NCBI RefSeq assembly: GCF_020700235.1 | Contig: NZ_CP085301.1 | Span: forward strand, 3,410,001-3,474,000 | Source: Haladaptatus pallidirubidus | GTDB taxonomy: Archaea > Halobacteriota > Halobacteria > Halobacteriales > Haladaptataceae | Length of the DNA stretch: 64,000 nucleotides | Direction of reading: 5' to 3' | Shown here: in pieces, positions 61,864 to 64,000 of the stretch | Layout: the number at the start of each line of letters is the position of its first letter | Position numbering within the stretch: the first letter of the stretch is position 1 | Translations under genes and position numbers: made by a program | Notes under the pieces: model-generated | Databases searched by the model: none | What the model was told of the DNA's origin: nothing | Seen by the model: only the letters and a program-made list of their open reading frames with translations

Positions 61864-61870
61864 ATTTATA
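61864..61870 (+). promoter_or_regulatory. TATA box for the methanethiol oxidase operon
   Basis: ATTTATA about 77 bases before the ATG at 61941, implying a leader of about 50 bases. A clear GGAGG (61926-61930) lies 10 bases before the ATG, so this gene uses a Shine-Dalgarno. Confidence 0.5.
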
Positions 61871-61940
61871 GGCAATATTTGCCGCAACCCGCCGCATCAC
61901 GCTCTTTGCTACCGTAGCACATTTTGGAGGGGGATGAAAA

Positions 61941-63341
61941 ATGAGCGACACCGAGTCAACAGAAAGCGGAGCGCACGAGCATCACGAACATCACGACGTA
62001 GAGGGGCCGGGGTACGCCACGCCGCAGGCCGCAATCGAGCAGGCGGAGCGCGAGAAAATCGCCTACGTCCCGTCGTTGTACGTCGGTACGGACGTTGACG
62101 CGCCAGATTTTTTGTCGGTCGTGGACGTTGATCCGGATTCGGACACCTACTGCGAAGTCATCGACAGAATGGAGATGCCGAACAAGGGCGACGAGCTACA
62201 TCACTTCGGCTGGAACGCCTGTTCGTCGTCCTGCCACGTCGAGGGACTGGAGCGACGCCATCTCGTCATTCCGGGTCAGCGGTCGTCCCGGCTTCACATC
62301 GTGGACACGAAAAACCGCGAAAACCCGGAAATCGTCAAAGTCATCGAACCCGAGGAGGTGTTCGAGTACGACCTCTCCGCACCGCACACGGTTCACTGCA
62401 TTCCGGACGGCGAGATTCTCGTCTCGATGCTCGGGAACAAGGACGGCGACCTACCAGGCGGCTTCCTCGAACTGAACGACGATTTCGAAATCGAGGGGCG
62501 TTGGGATCCGCCGGGCGAAATCGGCATGAACTACGACTTCTGGTATCAACCCCGGCACAACGTGATGGTTTCAAGCGAATGGGCCGCGCCGAAAACCTAC
62601 TATCCCGGCTTCGATTTAGATGACGTGGAGAACGGCAATTACGGCAGAAAACTCCATTTCTGGGACTGGACGAACCGAACCGTCGAGCAGACCATCGATT
62701 TAGGCGAGGAGGGGATGATTCCGCTTGAAGTCCGATTCCTGCACAGCCCGGAGGCGGCGCACGGCTACGTCGGCGCGGCACTGTCCTCGAACATCTTCCA
62801 CTTCTACGAGCGTGAAAAGGAGTGGTTCGCGGAGAAGGCAATCGACGTGGAAGCGCGCGAACACGAGGATTGGGACATGCCGGTTCCGGGTCTTATCACC
62901 GACCTCGTCGTTTCGATGGACGACCGCTACCTGTTCTTCTCGAACTGGCTCCACGGCGACGTGCGGATGTACGACGTGAGCGACCCGAAGAATCCGCGAT
63001 TGGCAGACCAACTGTGGGCGGGCGGACTGTTCGGCCCTCGTCATCCGACCAGCGAGGACGACCGGGCGGTCGTCGCCGGGCCGCAGATGCTCCAGTTGTC
63101 CATCGACGGCGAGCGACTGTACTGGACGACCTCTCTGTTCTCCACGTGGGACAACCAGTTCTATCCTGAGGAGGCCGACCGCGGTTCGGTGATGCTCAAG
63201 GCCGACGTGAATCCGCGAAAAGGGACGATGACGTTGGACGAGGATTTCCTCGTCGACTTCGGCGAGATGCCGAACGGTCCGGCCCGAGCGCACGAGATTC
63301 GGTGGCCGGACGGCGACTGCACGAGCGACGTCTGGCAGTGA
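61941..63341 (+). CDS. Selenium-binding protein 56 family (methanethiol oxidase)
   Basis: A beta-propeller protein of 466 residues. The N-terminus is His-rich (HEHHEHHDVEGPGYATPQAA). Family landmarks are HHFGWNACSSSCH near 91, LHIVDTKNRENPE near 120, and HTVHCIPDGEILVSMLGN near 150. Related human SELENBP1 and bacterial enzymes oxidise methanethiol to formaldehyde, sulfide and peroxide with a copper site. A ferredoxin gene is coupled immediately downstream (GTGA overlap). Confidence 0.92.
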   Translation: MSDTESTESGAHEHHEHHDVEGPGYATPQAAIEQAEREKIAYVPSLYVGTDVDAPDFLSVVDVDPDSDTYCEVIDRMEMPNKGDELHHFGWNACSSSCHVEGLERRHLVIPGQRSSRLHIVDTKNRENPEIVKVIEPEEVFEYDLSAPHTVHCIPDGEILVSMLGNKDGDLPGGFLELNDDFEIEGRWDPPGEIGMNYDFWYQPRHNVMVSSEWAAPKTYYPGFDLDDVENGNYGRKLHFWDWTNRTVEQTIDLGEEGMIPLEVRFLHSPEAAHGYVGAALSSNIFHFYEREKEWFAEKAIDVEAREHEDWDMPVPGLITDLVVSMDDRYLFFSNWLHGDVRMYDVSDPKNPRLADQLWAGGLFGPRHPTSEDDRAVVAGPQMLQLSIDGERLYWTTSLFSTWDNQFYPEEADRGSVMLKADVNPRKGTMTLDEDFLVDFGEMPNGPARAHEIRWPDGDCTSDVWQ

Positions 63342-63667
63342 ACGACCGCCACCGAATCGAGCTTTGCTGGCGAGAACGCGACGAGGAAACCGAAATCGTT
63401 CACGCCGGGAGCAAGGAGTCGGTTCTCGACGCGGCGGAACGGGCCGGTATCGGCCTCCCGTTCGGCTGTCGAACCGGTGCGTGCGCGACCTGCACCGGGA
63501 GACTCCTCGCAGGAGAAATCGAGCATGCCCGATTGCCGCGGGGGTTAAAACGCGATTTCGAAAAAGACGGATACGTTCTGCTCTGCATCGCGCACGCGCG
63601 GTCGGATTGTAAAATCGAAGTCGGAAGCGACGTGCAGACCGACCTCGTGACGAACCCGTGGAAGTGA
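63338..63667 (+). CDS. 2Fe-2S ferredoxin coupled to the SBP56 gene
   Basis: A protein of 109 residues starting at GTG 63338, which overlaps the SBP56 TGA in a GTGA. The plant-type cluster motif GCRTGACATCTG (C-X4-C-X2-C) is near 44-55 and the fourth Cys is in YVLLCIAHAR near 80. It is a likely electron carrier for the neighbouring oxidase or a partner reductase. An upstream in-frame start at 63302 overlaps the oxidase gene and lacks homology. Confidence 0.9.
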   Translation: MNDRHRIELCWRERDEETEIVHAGSKESVLDAAERAGIGLPFGCRTGACATCTGRLLAGEIEHARLPRGLKRDFEKDGYVLLCIAHARSDCKIEVGSDVQTDLVTNPWK

Positions 63668-63698
63668 CGAGTCGCGTCGTATCGCTCAGGATACAGCT

Positions 63699-63707
63699 AT
63701 TTATATC
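63699..63707 (+). promoter_or_regulatory. TATA box for the penicillin acylase gene
   Basis: ATTTATATC lies 30 bases before the ATG at 63729, leaderless spacing. Confidence 0.55.
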
Positions 63708-63728
63708 GGCTGGCTCACAGTTCGACAT

Positions 63729-64000
63729 ATGGACACAGACGTCACGCGGCGGGCACTCGTCGCGGCGATTCTTGGCGGAAGCGTTGCCGGGGGTGCGCTT
63801 TCTCCAATTCACAGCCACCTCCAGCGATTTGCCCCGCTAAGCGGGACGGCGTGGGACGGTGCGGCCGACCGCACGAACGCTCGCGTCGAAAGTCCCCACG
63901 GTTCCGCCGAACTCCGGTACGACGACGATGGAGTTCCGAACATCGCGGCGGACACCGAGGAGGCGCTCTACTTCGCCGTTGGCTACGCACAGGCGCGGGA
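63729..64000 (+). CDS. Penicillin acylase family protein (partial, runs off the window)
   Basis: The first 90 residues are visible. TRRALVAAILGGSVAGGAL is a Tat-type signal. The domain opening ELRYDDDGVPNIAADTEEAL and FAVGYAQAR is the start of the penicillin acylase alpha chain. The catalytic N-terminal serine, after self-cleavage, lies beyond the window. Family members hydrolyse amide bonds such as acyl-homoserine lactones or beta-lactam side chains; substrate is unknown. Confidence 0.85.
   Translation, partial: MDTDVTRRALVAAILGGSVAGGALSPIHSHLQRFAPLSGTAWDGAADRTNARVESPHGSAELRYDDDGVPNIAADTEEALYFAVGYAQAR

Overview
The window is chromosomal DNA of a haloarchaeon (class Halobacteria). The predicted proteins are strongly acidic, several carry twin-arginine (Tat) export signals, and the window encodes archaeal ribosomal proteins (eL8/L7Ae, eS28, eL24, eL21), Rpb4, aEF-1beta, an archaeal SRP RNA and archaeal ether-lipid enzymes (MvaD, GGPP synthase, UbiA-type lipid prenyltransferase). 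Halophile-specific proteins such as halocyanin, HalOD1 and a Bat-type regulator point the same way. The genus cannot be fixed from the sequence alone.

Layout. 1-4.7 kb: a minus-strand cytochrome bc module (split cytochrome b, Rieske protein, halocyanin and haloarchaeal accessory membrane proteins), then nth and mvaD. 6.9-9.6 kb: an NDH-2-like flavoprotein and small membrane proteins. 9.3-17.9 kb: a siroheme/assimilation locus. It holds a siroheme nitrite/sulfite reductase with DUF6360, a CbiX-DR2241 chelatase, uroporphyrinogen-III methyltransferase, a TrpD-like protein, a three-cysteine ferredoxin and precorrin-2 dehydrogenase. Together these make siroheme and probably feed electrons to the reductase. 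A BKACE enzyme and several microproteins sit beside it. 18-27 kb: mixed redox, repair and lipid genes, tRNA-Arg(TCG), and two genes broken by single in-frame stops. 27-38 kb: PhoX phosphatase, cysteine synthase, SRP RNA, a lipoprotein gene broken by a 97-bp tandem duplication, MscS, a YhbY protein and a second NDH-2-like protein. 38-54 kb: cystathionine gamma-synthase and the split MetE pair (sulfur amino acids); the eL21-Rpb4-DUF655-KsgA-MscS-HemK2 information-processing run; RNase J with GGPP synthase; and GltX. 55-64 kb: HalOD1 and Bat-type regulators, TmcA, cytochrome oxidase subunit III, the L7Ae-S28e-L24e-Ndk operon, an SBP56 methanethiol oxidase coupled to a 2Fe-2S ferredoxin, and the start of a penicillin acylase.

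The most unusual material is non-coding. Three intergenic elements of about 330-400 bp (near 38.3, 41.9 and 48.9 kb) share terminal inverted repeats and contain no credible ORF. They look like non-autonomous, MITE-like repeats. Related intergenic blocks (near 5.55 and 54.7 kb) are strings of short perfect palindromes with three-base loops. Two transcripts, rnj-idsA and rpl7ae, appear to have long structured leaders or operators, which is unusual in a genome where most TATA boxes sit about 24-32 bases before the start codon (leaderless spacing). Four broken genes were found in 64 kb. No CRISPR array, transposase or rRNA gene was seen.
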